Numbered from the stretch's first letter, positions 33,020-42,492 are shown. The stretch is DNA of 47,290 nucleotides from Verrucomicrobiota bacterium (GCA_019241085.1 JAFAXH010000167.1:1-47290); one strand, 5' to 3'. The notes: generated by a model from the sequence alone, not told the origin. Made by a program: numbers and translations.

Positions 33020-35539
33020 ATGTCGCTGCAAAACTTTCCGTTGGAATCCGCCGCCGCGCTCGCGCATTGGGAGTTTTGCGACCCGCGCTCCGGCGAGTGG
33101 CTGCCGGCCATCGTGCCGGGTTGCGCGCACCTCGACCTGCAACGCGCCGGGCGCATTCCCGATCCATTCTGGGGCGATAATGAACGCGCCTTGCAATGGA
33201 TCGAGCGCGCGACCTGGCGCTATCGCGGCGCGTTTTTTCTTGACCCCGAGTGGCTCGCCGCGGCGGCGGTGATCGAACTCGTCGCCGACGGTCTGGACAC
33301 GCTGGCGACCGTCGCGCTCAACGGCGTCGTCATCGCCCGCACGGACAACATGTTTCTCGGTCACCGCTGGTCCGTGCGCGAACTCTTGCACACCGGGGAA
33401 AATCTTCTCGCCATCGAGTTCGCCAGCGCCGCCGCTTACATCGACGCGCACCGGCGGCCGACGGATTTTCACGAGTGGAACGATCCCGTCGGGGGCTGCG
33501 CGCACCTGCGCAAAGAGCAATGCCAGTTCGGCTGGGATTGGGGACCGCGTCTCGTTTCCGCCGGCATCTGCCGCGGGCTGCGGCTGGAAGCGTGGAGCGG
33601 CGCGCGGCTGCGGCACGTCGGCGTGCGGCAATTTCATGCGCCAGATGGCAGCGAAGTCGTGATTAACGTGACGCCGGAGTGGGCTGCCGCCTCGCCCGCG
33701 CGGGCTTTGCACGTCGTGCTCCGCGCGCGGCTTGCGCTCGCCGGGCGCGAGGTGGCCGCCGCCGAGTCAGCGACGACAGGCGCGCTGACATTGCGCGTCC
33801 CTTCGCCGGAACTTTGGTGGCTCAACGGCCAAGGCGCTCCCGCGCTTTATGAATTGACTGTCGAGCTTTGCGACCGCGACGGCGGCGCGGTGCTCGACAC
33901 TTGGCAGCGGCGCATCGGCCTGCGCACCATCGCGCTCGACCGACGGCGCGACCGCTTCGGCGAACGGTTCCAATTCATCGTCAACGGCCGCCCGATCTTC
34001 GCCAAAGGCGCGAACTGGATTCCCGCCCACGCCTTCGCGCCGCTCGCGCACGGCGACCGCGCGCGTGTCACCGACCTGCTCGACGCGGCCGCCGACGCGC
34101 ATTGCAACATGATCCGCGTCTGGGGCGGCGGACTCTACGAGAGCGAGGCGTTCTACGATCTTTGCGACGAACGCGGCCTGCTCGTCTGGCAGGATTTCAT
34201 GTTCGCCTGCGCGCTCTATCCGGGCGACGAACGGCCCGAGTTCGTTGCCTCCGTCGCTGCGGAAGCGGAGTATCAGGTGAAACGGCTCGCGCACCGCGCC
34301 TGCCTCGCGCTGTGGTGCGGCAACAACGAGATCGAGCAGTTGCCGCACGAACTCGTCCGCAGCGCCGCGCGCCGCCGCGCATATCGACGCATTTTTTACG
34401 AACTCCTGCCGGCCGCGGTGCGTCGGCACGACGGCGCGACCCCGTATTGGCCTGCGTCGCCGCATAACCCGCGCGGCTGGTGGCGCGGCTTCAACAGCTC
34501 ACGCGGCGGCGACGCCCATTTCTGGGGCGTCTGGCACGCGCGCCAGCCGGTCGCGGCTTACGAGCGGACGCGGTTCCGGTTCGTCAGCGAATTCGGGATG
34601 CAAAGCTATCCGTCGCCGGAAATCGCGCGGACATTCTGCCCGCCGGAGCGCTGGCGGATGGACGATCCGCTCTTCGCCAATCATCAGAAAAATAAAGCCG
34701 GCAACGCCATCATCGCGCATTATCTCGCGCAGCTTTATCGCGTGCCGCCAGACGCCGATTACCCGACACTGGCGTATCTTTCCCAGCTCAACCAGGCGCA
34801 CTGCATCCAGGTCGCCGTCGAGCATTTTCGCCGTTCATCGCCGCGGACGGCGGGCGCGTTGTATTGGCAACTGAACGACTGCTGGCCGGTGGCTTCATGG
34901 TCAAGCCTCGAGTTCGGCGGCAGGTGGAAGGCGCTGCACTTCGCGGCGAAACGTTTCTTCGCGCCGGCGCTGGTTTCCGCGCATCTGCTGGGCGGCGGGC
35001 GGGTGGATGTTCACACCGTGTTCGACGGTCCTGAGCCGAAGCTAAATGCCACGCTGAGTTGGGAACTGCGGCGGCTGGCCGACGGTGCGTCGCTGCTGCG
35101 GGATGCGCGCATCGTCACGCTCAGTCGCGGCGAAAGCGTGCGCCAGGCGCGCTGCGATTTCCGCGCCGCATTGCGCGCGCACGGTGCCGCGAACGTGTTC
35201 CTGTCGCTCACTCTAGGGGTAAACGATGCGCCCGTTTCCGAAGGCAACGTCTTCTTCGTTGCACCGCGTTTCCTATCCCTGCCCCGCGCGCCCATTGAGG
35301 TCGCGATCATACCGGCCGACGACGCGATTGCCACCTACCAGCTCGCCTTCCGCTCTCCGGTCTTCCAACACCGGGTCGCCTTCGACTTCGACCCGCCGCT
35401 GTCGCACCGCGCCAGCGATAATTTCTTCGATCTCCTGCCCAACCGCTCGCACTCGCTGACATTGCGATTGCCCGATGAAACCACCCTCGCCCTCGACGCG
35501 CTTCGCGCCCGCCTTCAGGTTCGCTCCCTGGGTAAGTAA
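33020..35539 (+). CDS. Beta-mannosidase, glycoside hydrolase family 2
   Basis: The 839-residue enzyme has the GH2 layout: a sugar-binding N-terminal domain (GRIPDPFWGDNERALQWIER), an immunoglobulin-like domain, then a TIM barrel. The acid/base is Glu437 in WCGNNEIEQ and the nucleophile is Glu524 in SEFGMQS. NWIPAHAFAP and VWGGGLYES are also typical of beta-mannosidases, which cleave terminal beta-mannosyl residues of mannans. I chose the ATG at 33020; an upstream in-frame ATG at 32909 adds residues unlike the family. No signal peptide is seen, so it should be cytoplasmic or non-classically placed. With manA close by on the other strand it suggests mannan use. Confidence 0.92.
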   Translation: MSLQNFPLESAAALAHWEFCDPRSGEWLPAIVPGCAHLDLQRAGRIPDPFWGDNERALQWIERATWRYRGAFFLDPEWLAAAAVIELVADGLDTLATVALNGVVIARTDNMFLGHRWSVRELLHTGENLLAIEFASAAAYIDAHRRPTDFHEWNDPVGGCAHLRKEQCQFGWDWGPRLVSAGICRGLRLEAWSGARLRHVGVRQFHAPDGSEVVINVTPEWAAASPARALHVVLRARLALAGREVAAAESATTGALTLRVPSPELWWLNGQGAPALYELTVELCDRDGGAVLDTWQRRIGLRTIALDRRRDRFGERFQFIVNGRPIFAKGANWIPAHAFAPLAHGDRARVTDLLDAAADAHCNMIRVWGGGLYESEAFYDLCDERGLLVWQDFMFACALYPGDERPEFVASVAAEAEYQVKRLAHRACLALWCGNNEIEQLPHELVRSAARRRAYRRIFYELLPAAVRRHDGATPYWPASPHNPRGWWRGFNSSRGGDAHFWGVWHARQPVAAYERTRFRFVSEFGMQSYPSPEIARTFCPPERWRMDDPLFANHQKNKAGNAIIAHYLAQLYRVPPDADYPTLAYLSQLNQAHCIQVAVEHFRRSSPRTAGALYWQLNDCWPVASWSSLEFGGRWKALHFAAKRFFAPALVSAHLLGGGRVDVHTVFDGPEPKLNATLSWELRRLADGASLLRDARIVTLSRGESVRQARCDFRAALRAHGAANVFLSLTLGVNDAPVSEGNVFFVAPRFLSLPRAPIEVAIIPADDAIATYQLAFRSPVFQHRVAFDFDPPLSHRASDNFFDLLPNRSHSLTLRLPDETTLALDALRARLQVRSLGK

Positions 35540-35541
35540 AC

Positions 35542-35934
35542 TCAATCCATCGGCGCACCACTTCTGCGCTGGCGCTTGGTTTGGGCGCGGCGGCGCTTGG
35601 ATTCCAGGATGCGCTCCTTTAAGCCACGCGGCCGCAGCCGGTTCTGGCGGCGGCGTTTTTCACGGGCGGTAATGCGCGCGGCACTGGCGGCGCGGCGTTT
35701 TTCCTCAATGGCGGCCAGCAGGCGGTCGCGGGCCAACTCGCGGTTGGCAGACTGCGAGCGCGAATCCTGTACGGTGACGCCCATGCCGCTGGGCAGGTGC
35801 CGCAGGGTCACTGCCGTGGAGACTTTGTTGACGTGCTGACCGCCCGGCCCGCCGCTGCGCGCAAACGTTTCCACGATGTCCGCCGCATCGAGGCCGAGCG
35901 CGGCGAGGCGTTGGTCGAAGGCCGCGGCGTCCAT
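35542..35934 (-). CDS. Release-factor-like peptidyl-tRNA hydrolase with GGQ motif
   Basis: The 130-residue protein (start ATG 35934) has one class I release-factor catalytic domain. SGGPGGQHVNKVST places the Gly-Gly-Gln at residues 31-33, and DSRSQSANRELARDRLL follows. It lacks the codon-recognition domain of RF1/RF2. A long basic tail (from about residue 80, AREKRRRQNRLRPRG to RRSGAPMD) could thread into the mRNA channel, as in ArfB. The tight GPGGQ and HLPSG pattern looks nearer to the mitochondrial MTRFR type. It probably rescues stalled ribosomes. It follows manA by 44 bases, and its stop is two bases from the mannosidase stop. Confidence 0.85.
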   Translation of the reverse strand: MDAAAFDQRLAALGLDAADIVETFARSGGPGGQHVNKVSTAVTLRHLPSGMGVTVQDSRSQSANRELARDRLLAAIEEKRRAASAARITAREKRRRQNRLRPRGLKERILESKRRRAQTKRQRRSGAPMD

Positions 35935-35978
35935 GATGTTATTATTTGAATCTTCAAGCGCCGCCGGCTGGGTGAAGT

Positions 35979-37013
35979 TTAGGGCAGCGTGGTGCGCAGC
36001 ACGGCCGTGTCGGCCGCAGTGTTGGCGGTGTTGGCAGTGGCGGCAGTGATCGTGGCCTCGGCCAGGGCGGCGGGCACGAGGAAAAACTCGCCCGCCTTGA
36101 ACTTCGCGCCCGCGCACTCGACGCGCCCGCTTAAGACGTTGAAAATGGCGCAGCGCCCGCCGGCATTTTCCAGCGCCATGCGCGGCGACGTTGCGGCAGC
36201 CGGCGGCAGCAGCGGCCAGCGCTCGACCTGGAAATACGGGCAACTGGCGAGCACGCCGCCGGCCGGGCCGGGCGCGGCGGGCTGGAGCGCGGGGGCGACA
36301 TCACGGAAGTCAATGGACTGCAGGCTCTGGGCGAGGTGCAACGGCCGCGGCTTGCCGTCGAGGCCGAGGCGGTTCCAGTCGAAAACACGGTAGGTCGTGT
36401 CGCTGTTTTGCTGGATTTCGACGATGAGATTGCCCGCGCCGATGGCGTGCAGCCGGCCGCTGGGGATGAACATCGCGTCGCCCGCCTTGACGCTGAGCCG
36501 GTGGACGAGGTCCGCCGCGGTGCCGCTGTGCAGGGCGGCTTCGAGCGTTTCCGCCGTCACCCCTTTTCTTGCCAAGCCGGCGTAGAGTTCGGCCCCCTTC
36601 TCGGCGTGGGCGATAAACCACAGCTCCGTCTTCGGCTCGCCGCCGAGCCGGGCCGCCGCGTCCGCCGGCGGATGCACCTGGATGGAGAGCCGGTCCTGGG
36701 CGTCGAGAATTTTCACCAGCAGCGGAAAGCGCGGCGCGGCGGGCAGCCGGGCGCCGAAGATTTCCGCCCGGCGCGGGCCGCTCCAGAGTTCGTGCAAGGT
36801 CGCCCCGCGCAGGGGCCCGTCGTGGACCACGCTCTGGGCCTCCTCGCGATCGACAATCTCCCACGATTCGCCGATGCGCGCGCCCGGCGGCAGGCGCTTG
36901 TGGTAGAGCTGCTCGAGCCGGCGTCCGCCCCAGACGCGTTCCATGAACAGCGGCTCGAACTGCAACGGGAGGGTCAGGGGAGAGGGGGCGGCGGCGGCTT
37001 TCGTCGTCATCAT
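35979..37013 (-). CDS. manA: Mannose-6-phosphate isomerase, class I
   Basis: The 344-residue protein converts mannose 6-phosphate and fructose 6-phosphate. The cupin metal site is visible: Gln and His in SIQVHPP, Glu in KTELWF, and the later His in GRLHAIGAGN. MERVWGGRRL opens the family domain and GESWEIVDRE follows. I use the first of two adjacent ATGs, at 37013. The last ~30 residues are an unusual Ala/Thr-rich run (ITAATANTANTAADT) encoded by imperfect tandem repeats. With the nearby beta-mannosidase it can feed released mannose into glycolysis. It is divergent from ftsK. Confidence 0.92.
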   Translation of the reverse strand: MMTTKAAAAPSPLTLPLQFEPLFMERVWGGRRLEQLYHKRLPPGARIGESWEIVDREEAQSVVHDGPLRGATLHELWSGPRRAEIFGARLPAAPRFPLLVKILDAQDRLSIQVHPPADAAARLGGEPKTELWFIAHAEKGAELYAGLARKGVTAETLEAALHSGTAADLVHRLSVKAGDAMFIPSGRLHAIGAGNLIVEIQQNSDTTYRVFDWNRLGLDGKPRPLHLAQSLQSIDFRDVAPALQPAAPGPAGGVLASCPYFQVERWPLLPPAAATSPRMALENAGGRCAIFNVLSGRVECAGAKFKAGEFFLVPAALAEATITAATANTANTAADTAVLRTTLP

Positions 37014-37172
37014 CGGCGCGCGAGGCGGCGGTGGGGGGCTTTTTTGGATAATTGGAAAAACGAAATCGGCGGCGGTAACTAACCCGGCTGCCCGGGTCCG
37101 ACAAGGCGAAATCCGTCTCGTGCGACCGCGCGGCGGCGGCAAAGAATTGCAAGCTGCCACGCAGCGTCTAGG

Positions 37173-39851
37173 ATGGCGGCAACCGTGGCTCGCTCACCGT
37201 CATCCTCAACCGCTGCGACCGCCGCTGCTGCGACGAGCGCCTCTCCGCGCCGGCCGGCCGGTCCGCCGCCCCGCCCACGGGTGGCGCACAACCTGCCGCA
37301 CAATCCCTGGAACGACGTGCCCGCGCTGCTCATGCTCGGCTGCGGCACGCTGCTCTTTCTCGCGCTCGTGAGCTATCAGCCGAGCGATTTGCCGGGCTGG
37401 GTGCCCTTTTCCCTCACCGCAACGAACCCGCAGGCGACAGTGCAAAATTTCATCGGTCCCGTCGGCGCGGTCGTGACCGGGCTGCTGTTTTTTCTCTTTG
37501 GCGCGGCGTCGTTTTTGTTGACCGCGATCCTGCTCGGCTTCGGCGTGGGCAAGCTTTTCATCGGCGGTTTGCGCGCCGCGCCGCGGGTGCCGTGGATGAT
37601 CGGCTTCGTGGTCACAGGGGCGTGTTTGCTGCACTTGCAACACTGGTTCCTCGGCGATTGGCGGGAGAAATTCAACGTGCCCGGCGGCGCGGGCGGCTGG
37701 CTCGGTTCGTGGCTGGGCGAGCGGATTTTGTCCAAATATCTGCTCGGCTCGGTCGGCTCGCTCATCGTGCTCGGCACGGCCTACGTGTGCTGCGCGATCT
37801 TGATGACCGGCCTGCACCCGATCGCGCAGCTTCGGCGCGGCTGCGACGCGCTCTATCATGGGCTGTCGGAGCTGCGCCGGCGACAGCGCGAGGCGCGGCT
37901 GGCGCGCACCACCGAACGCGAGCGGCTGGAACAAGACAGCCAGCGGCTGGCCAAGGAACAAAAGCGCCTGGAAAAACAACTTCGCCGCCAGGGCATCACG
38001 CCGCCGGCGGACGACGCTGCCGAGACTGGCCGCGACACGACGACGGCTGCCGCTGCCGCGCTGGACGATGAATTTGCCCACCTGCCGCCGCCGAAGATCA
38101 CGGACAATTCCGCGCCCCCGCCGCCGGCCGTCACCCCGGCGAAAAAGAAGCCGAGCCTCGCGGAAATCCAAGCCGCCAAGGCGCTCGCCCAAGCCGCCGC
38201 GCTGGCCGCCGAAACCGACGGCGGCGCCGACATTCGTTTTGCCAATTACGAATTGCCCGACGTCGAATTGCTCGACACGCGCGAGGTGCAGGATCACCAG
38301 GCGGTGAACGAAAAGGAATTTGACCTCGTGCAAAACAAGATCGTCGAGACGCTCGAACAATTCGGCATCAAGGTGGCCAAGGGCGACATCACGCGCGGGC
38401 CGACGATCACGCGCTACGAAGTTTATCCCGCCAAGGGCGTGCGGGTGGACAAGATCGTGAGCCTCGAACGCGACATCGCCCGCGCCACGCGCGCCGAGCG
38501 CATCAACATCCTCGCGCCGATTCCGGGCAAGGACACCGTCGGCATCGAGATCGCGAACTCGAAGAAGGTCAAAGTCACGCTGCGCGAGCTGGTCGCCGGC
38601 GCCGATTGGGAAACGGCCAAGGCTAACGCCAAAATCCCGCTCGCGCTGGGCAAGGACGTTTACGGCAAAACGATCATCGCCGACCTCGCCGCGATGCCGC
38701 ATTGCCTCATCGCCGGCGCGACCGGCTCGGGCAAGAGCGTCTGCATTAATTCCATCGTCGCCAGCCTGCTTTACAAATTCAAACCGGCGGAACTGAAGCT
38801 GGTGATGATCGACCCGAAGGTCGTCGAGTTGCAGGTTTACAACGGTCTGCCGCACCTCGCCGTGCCGGTGGTGACCGATCCGAAAAAAGTGCTGATTACC
38901 TTGCGCTGGGTCATCGACGAAATGATGAAGCGCTACGAGTTGTTTGCGAAGGCCGGCGTGCGCAACATCACGAGCTTCAACGCCCGGCCCAAGCCGAAAT
39001 CGCAGGCGGAACTCGACGCCGAAGCAGCAGCCGCGGCCGCTGGCGCGGCAAGTTCTAAATCCCAAGTGCTAAGTTCTAAAGTTGACGGAGAAGATTCGAC
39101 CTCCAGCGAGGAGGGCAGCGACACGAAGCTCGAAGCGCACCTCGGCGGCATCACGCCGGTGCGCAATGAGCGCGAGGCCGAGCGCGTGCCCGACCGGCTG
39201 CCGTTCATCGTCGTCATCGTCGATGAATTGGCCGACCTCATGCAGACCGCGCCGGCGGATGTGGAGAGCGCCATCGCGCGCATCACGCAAATGGCGCGGG
39301 CGGCGGGCATTCACATGATTATCGCCACGCAGACGCCGCGGGCCGATGTCATCACCGGCGTCATCAAAGCGAACGTGCCCAGCCGCATCGCCTTCCAGGT
39401 CGCCAGCGCGCTCGATTCACGCGTCATCCTCGATGAAAACGGCGCCGAGCGTCTGCTGGGTCAAGGCGACATGCTCTACCGGCCGCCCGGCACCAGCCGG
39501 CTCGTGCGGGCGCAAGGCGTTTTTGTCACGGATGAAGAAGTGCATCGGCTGGTCGATTTCGCGCGGCAGCAAGGCGCGCCGACCTTTGAATCAACCTTGC
39601 ACGAGCAGCTCAACGCGCCGCCTTCGCTGGACGACGACGTGAGCGAGGAGGACGAGGAATTGGTCCAAAAATGCATCGAGATCATGCGGCAGGAAAAAAA
39701 ATGCTCGACCTCGATGCTCCAGCGCCGGCTGCGGCTCGGTTACACGCGGGCGGCGCGGGTCGTCGATGTGCTCGAAGCCCGCGGCGTGGTCGGGCCGGAA
39801 AATGGCGCGCGCGGACGCGAGATTCGGGACCTCGACATCCTGCACGGTTGA
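37173..39851 (+). CDS. ftsK: DNA translocase FtsK/SpoIIIE family
   Basis: The 892-residue protein anchors at the division site and pumps chromosome ends apart. Four or so membrane helices occur between about 45 and 215. A charged, Ala/Pro-rich linker follows (225-370). The alpha-domain and RecA-like motor have Walker A GATGSGKS near 515-522 (Lys521), Walker B IVVIVDELADLM, and a C-terminal winged-helix gamma domain (LVQKCIEIMRQEKKCSTSMLQRRLRLGY). Between SFNARPK and RLPFIVV lies an Ala/Ser/Glu-rich insertion of about 85 residues. It includes SSKSQVLSSK (627-636), encoded by an intergenic repeat word. It is first in a plus-strand run with the RodZ-like gene. Confidence 0.95.
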   Translation: MAATVARSPSSSTAATAAAATSASPRRPAGPPPRPRVAHNLPHNPWNDVPALLMLGCGTLLFLALVSYQPSDLPGWVPFSLTATNPQATVQNFIGPVGAVVTGLLFFLFGAASFLLTAILLGFGVGKLFIGGLRAAPRVPWMIGFVVTGACLLHLQHWFLGDWREKFNVPGGAGGWLGSWLGERILSKYLLGSVGSLIVLGTAYVCCAILMTGLHPIAQLRRGCDALYHGLSELRRRQREARLARTTERERLEQDSQRLAKEQKRLEKQLRRQGITPPADDAAETGRDTTTAAAAALDDEFAHLPPPKITDNSAPPPPAVTPAKKKPSLAEIQAAKALAQAAALAAETDGGADIRFANYELPDVELLDTREVQDHQAVNEKEFDLVQNKIVETLEQFGIKVAKGDITRGPTITRYEVYPAKGVRVDKIVSLERDIARATRAERINILAPIPGKDTVGIEIANSKKVKVTLRELVAGADWETAKANAKIPLALGKDVYGKTIIADLAAMPHCLIAGATGSGKSVCINSIVASLLYKFKPAELKLVMIDPKVVELQVYNGLPHLAVPVVTDPKKVLITLRWVIDEMMKRYELFAKAGVRNITSFNARPKPKSQAELDAEAAAAAAGAASSKSQVLSSKVDGEDSTSSEEGSDTKLEAHLGGITPVRNEREAERVPDRLPFIVVIVDELADLMQTAPADVESAIARITQMARAAGIHMIIATQTPRADVITGVIKANVPSRIAFQVASALDSRVILDENGAERLLGQGDMLYRPPGTSRLVRAQGVFVTDEEVHRLVDFARQQGAPTFESTLHEQLNAPPSLDDDVSEEDEELVQKCIEIMRQEKKCSTSMLQRRLRLGYTRAARVVDVLEARGVVGPENGARGREIRDLDILHG
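39050..39081 (+). repeat. Single repeat arm embedded in the ftsK reading frame
   Basis: Thirty-two bases built from AAGTTCTAAATCCCAAG and AAGTTCTAAA words match, with about four differences, the complement of the right arm at 25261-25320. Here there is no partner arm and the frame stays open, coding for Ser-Ser-Lys-Ser-Gln-Val-Leu-Ser-Ser-Lys. It lies in a variable loop of the motor domain. This is direct evidence that the sequence family can move or spread and be tolerated in a gene. Confidence 0.8.
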
Positions 39852-40042
39852 GCGATTTTGGCCCTTGATTGGCTAGGGCAAAAATTTCTCTCTGAAATTC
39901 CTCTGAGAAATTCTTGTGATTTTGGCCGCAACCTGCCAAGATGGCTGTTCGGACATCGTTCTGCTGCTGGCACAACAGTTGCGCTAGCGTCAATCCCGCC
40001 CGGTCCACCTCGCTTTTTCCCTCATTTTTCTCTGTCACTCCC

Positions 40043-41005
40043 ATGGTCGAAACCATTGGCAATCGTCTGCGTGCCGCCCGCTTGCAGCGAAAGATTTCCT
40101 TGGAAGACGCTGCGCACGTCACCAAGATCAGTGTCGCGCGGCTGGCGGATTTGGAGTCCGACATTTACACAAATTTCCCGAACATCGCTTACGCGAAAGG
40201 GTTTTTGCTCATTTACAGCAATTTTTTGAACGTCGATGCCACGCCGCACCTGAGCGCATTTGAAGATGCAAACACGTTTGGGTTGGACGATTATCAATAC
40301 CTCAGCGACAAGCCGGTGGCCCAATTTCGAGTGACTCGACGCCGCAGCGGCGGGCATTACACCAAGCGGCGCAAGCGTCGTCTGGTCGCCGCCACGCTGG
40401 TCGCCGCGATGCTGACCTTGGGTGGGTTTGCCTGGTATCTGACGCTTTCCTTCCAGCGGCTTGGCAACCTGGAGCAGCTCACCGCGCGTCAACAAACTCC
40501 TCGCGGCAACGACGCGCCGGCTGCCCGTCAGGATGCCCCGGCCCTGACGACTGCGTCTAACTCGCCCTTGACCGCGGCTCCAGAGGTTGCCATCACGCAA
40601 ACCTCCAACGCGTTGGAATCCCTGGCCGCCGCCATGGCCACGGGCGACGGCAGAGCGGCGAATGCAGAATCCGTCGTGTCCTCGCCGAGCAGCCGATTGG
40701 AAGCAGATCGCGAGGCTGCCGCAGCCATGTTCAATGGCACGGGCGCGCCGAGCCGCTTGCTGCCGGCTGGTCTCACCGAAGAAGGGCCTTACGTGAACTT
40801 CGTCGTGCCCGCGGACAAGCGTCCCGCCGCCGAGGCTGTCACGCCGGAAACGGTGACTTCGCCCGCCGCCGTGACGACGGCCAGTGCCAGCCGCCCGGTA
40901 GCCTCCCGGTCATCGGCCACCAGCAACCGGTCCTCGCGGACGGCGGGGTCGGCTGGCGTCGGCGCCGCTCCCCGGGCTACGGCGGTCTCGGCGGCAAACC
41001 ACTGA
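40043..41005 (+). CDS. RodZ-like helix-turn-helix membrane protein
   Basis: The ATG at 40043 gives 320 residues. The first ~65 form an Xre-type helix-turn-helix (IGNRLRAARLQRKISLEDAA, then VARLADLESDIYTNFP, AYAKGFLLIYSNFL), the exact layout of the cytoplasmic RodZ domain that binds MreB. A basic patch (HYTKRRKRRL) leads into one membrane helix at about 117-138. The rest is a long Ala/Thr/Pro/Ser-rich periplasmic tail without a clear fold. RodZ helps set cell shape. It follows ftsK, also a cell-envelope/division gene. An alternative is a stand-alone HTH regulator with an anchor. Confidence 0.8.
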   Translation: MVETIGNRLRAARLQRKISLEDAAHVTKISVARLADLESDIYTNFPNIAYAKGFLLIYSNFLNVDATPHLSAFEDANTFGLDDYQYLSDKPVAQFRVTRRRSGGHYTKRRKRRLVAATLVAAMLTLGGFAWYLTLSFQRLGNLEQLTARQQTPRGNDAPAARQDAPALTTASNSPLTAAPEVAITQTSNALESLAAAMATGDGRAANAESVVSSPSSRLEADREAAAAMFNGTGAPSRLLPAGLTEEGPYVNFVVPADKRPAAEAVTPETVTSPAAVTTASASRPVASRSSATSNRSSRTAGSAGVGAAPRATAVSAANH

Positions 41006-41047
41006 AATCCACGCGCCGCCAGCGCGTTGCGTGGAGAAAATGCCGTT

Positions 41048-41067
41048 TGACGGGTTTCCGCCCGTCA
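41048..41067 (+). terminator. Hairpin after the RodZ-like gene
   Basis: TGACGGG-TTTCCG-CCCGTCA is a perfect seven-pair stem 42 bases after the RodZ-like stop, preceded by another stem (TCCACGC...GCGTGGA, 41010-41036). No T run follows, so termination would need Rho. The following 185 bases up to the NDK-like start hold no gene I can see. Confidence 0.4.
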
Positions 41068-41252
41068 CGCTACCTTGCGCGGCCCCTACCGCCGCCACAG
41101 TGTCCGGCGGCGCTGTTTGCCGGATTTGCCCCGCCCACGTCGAGAAGCGATTTTCCTGACCGACCCGGGACGCTGTTCCCATATCAGGGACGGCCGGGCG
41201 ATCCGGCGCTCGGCGCGGGCGTTTTGTATTTTACCCTATTTTGTTAGCTCTC

Positions 41253-42431
41253 ATGGACGATCAACAACTCGCCTACGCGCTGGTCACGCCGTATTCCATC
41301 CGCAAATCGCGCACTGGCAACATCCTCGGCCGGCTGCTCTCCCGCACCGGCCTGGACCTGGTGCGCGGGCGCATGTTCGCCTTCTCGCGCGAGTTGGCCG
41401 AGACCTTTGCCGCCGAAGTCGTCACCGACTCGGCGAACCCGCGCCATCGCGCCACGCAGGAACTCATCCGCGAATATATTCTCCAGAAAATCGGCCCGGA
41501 CGCCGAAGACCGGCGCAAGCGCTCGCTGCTGCTTATCTTCCGTGGCAAGGACGCCGTAAGCAAGGTGATGAACACCGTCGGCCACATCGTGCATGAGCGG
41601 ACGATGGGCGAGACGATCCGCGACACGTATGGCGATTACCTGGCCGACGCCGAAGGCCGGTGCACCTACTTCGAGCCGGCCGTGCTCGCCGCGCCGACGG
41701 TCGCCACGGTGGAGAGAGACTTGCGCCTGCTCGCCGCGCACTCCGACACGGATGGCGGGGTATTGGAAAACATCATTCCCTATCCTGCCTCGGGCAAAGT
41801 CGAGAAGACGCTCGTGCTCATCAAGCCCGACAATTTTCGTTTTCCCAACGCCCGGCCCGGCCAGGTGATGGACAATTTTTCGCGCACCGGGTTGAACATT
41901 ATCGGCTTCAAAGTCTTTGGCATGAGCGTGGCGCAGGCGGAGGAATTTTACGGGCCGGTGCTCGCGGTGTTGCAGGATAAACTCAAAGCCTCCGCCGGCG
42001 CGCGCGCCAGGCTCGCCATCGAGCGCGAATTGGGCGCCGCGGTGCCCGCCGCGGTCGAGGCGCAACTGGCCGAGTTGCTCGGCCCAATTCAGGGCCGGCA
42101 CAATTGGGAAACCATCATCCAGTTCATGAGCGGACGCCGGCCTGACGAGTGCAAGAACGAAGAAGAGCGCCAGGCGCCCGGCACCGAGAAGTGCGTCGCC
42201 GTCGTTTACCAGGGCATCGACGCGGTGCGCAAAATCCGCGAGGTGCTCGGGCCGACCGATCCGTCGAAAGCGCCGCTCGGCAGCATCCGCCGGGAGTTCG
42301 GCGTCAACATCATGGTCAACGCCGCGCACGCCAGCGACGCACCGGAAAATGCGGCGCGCGAGCTGGGCATCATCCGCATCACGGAAAATGATTTTCGGCC
42401 CTTGATCGAACGCGCCTACGGGGCGAAGTGA
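41253..42431 (+). CDS. Tandem nucleoside-diphosphate-kinase-fold protein, one half degenerate
   Basis: The 392-residue protein (ATG 41253; a TTG 12 bases upstream is less likely) contains two NDK-like folds. The first half runs from YALVTPYSIRKSRTG through LLLIFRGKDAVSKVM to TIRDTYGDYL. The second runs from TLVLIKPDNF through CVAVVYQGIDAVRKIRE to SIRREFGVNIMVNAAHASD. The second half has His359, the phosphorylated histidine of NDK, in NAAHASD. The first half has EPAVLAAP at that place and no histidine. The second half has an insertion of about 55 residues (230-285). NDK balances NTP pools. The first half may be structural or regulatory. It lies upstream of the aminotransferase. Confidence 0.85.
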   Translation: MDDQQLAYALVTPYSIRKSRTGNILGRLLSRTGLDLVRGRMFAFSRELAETFAAEVVTDSANPRHRATQELIREYILQKIGPDAEDRRKRSLLLIFRGKDAVSKVMNTVGHIVHERTMGETIRDTYGDYLADAEGRCTYFEPAVLAAPTVATVERDLRLLAAHSDTDGGVLENIIPYPASGKVEKTLVLIKPDNFRFPNARPGQVMDNFSRTGLNIIGFKVFGMSVAQAEEFYGPVLAVLQDKLKASAGARARLAIERELGAAVPAAVEAQLAELLGPIQGRHNWETIIQFMSGRRPDECKNEEERQAPGTEKCVAVVYQGIDAVRKIREVLGPTDPSKAPLGSIRREFGVNIMVNAAHASDAPENAARELGIIRITENDFRPLIERAYGAK

Positions 42432-42492
42432 ACGCCCCGGCAATCCACTGACGACCGATCCGCCGCACCGCAAATTTTACCCACACCTTTCT

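Noticed and set aside
37206..39065. Minus-strand open frame of 619 codons
   Set aside because: Antisense to ftsK; Arg/Gln-rich with no domain.
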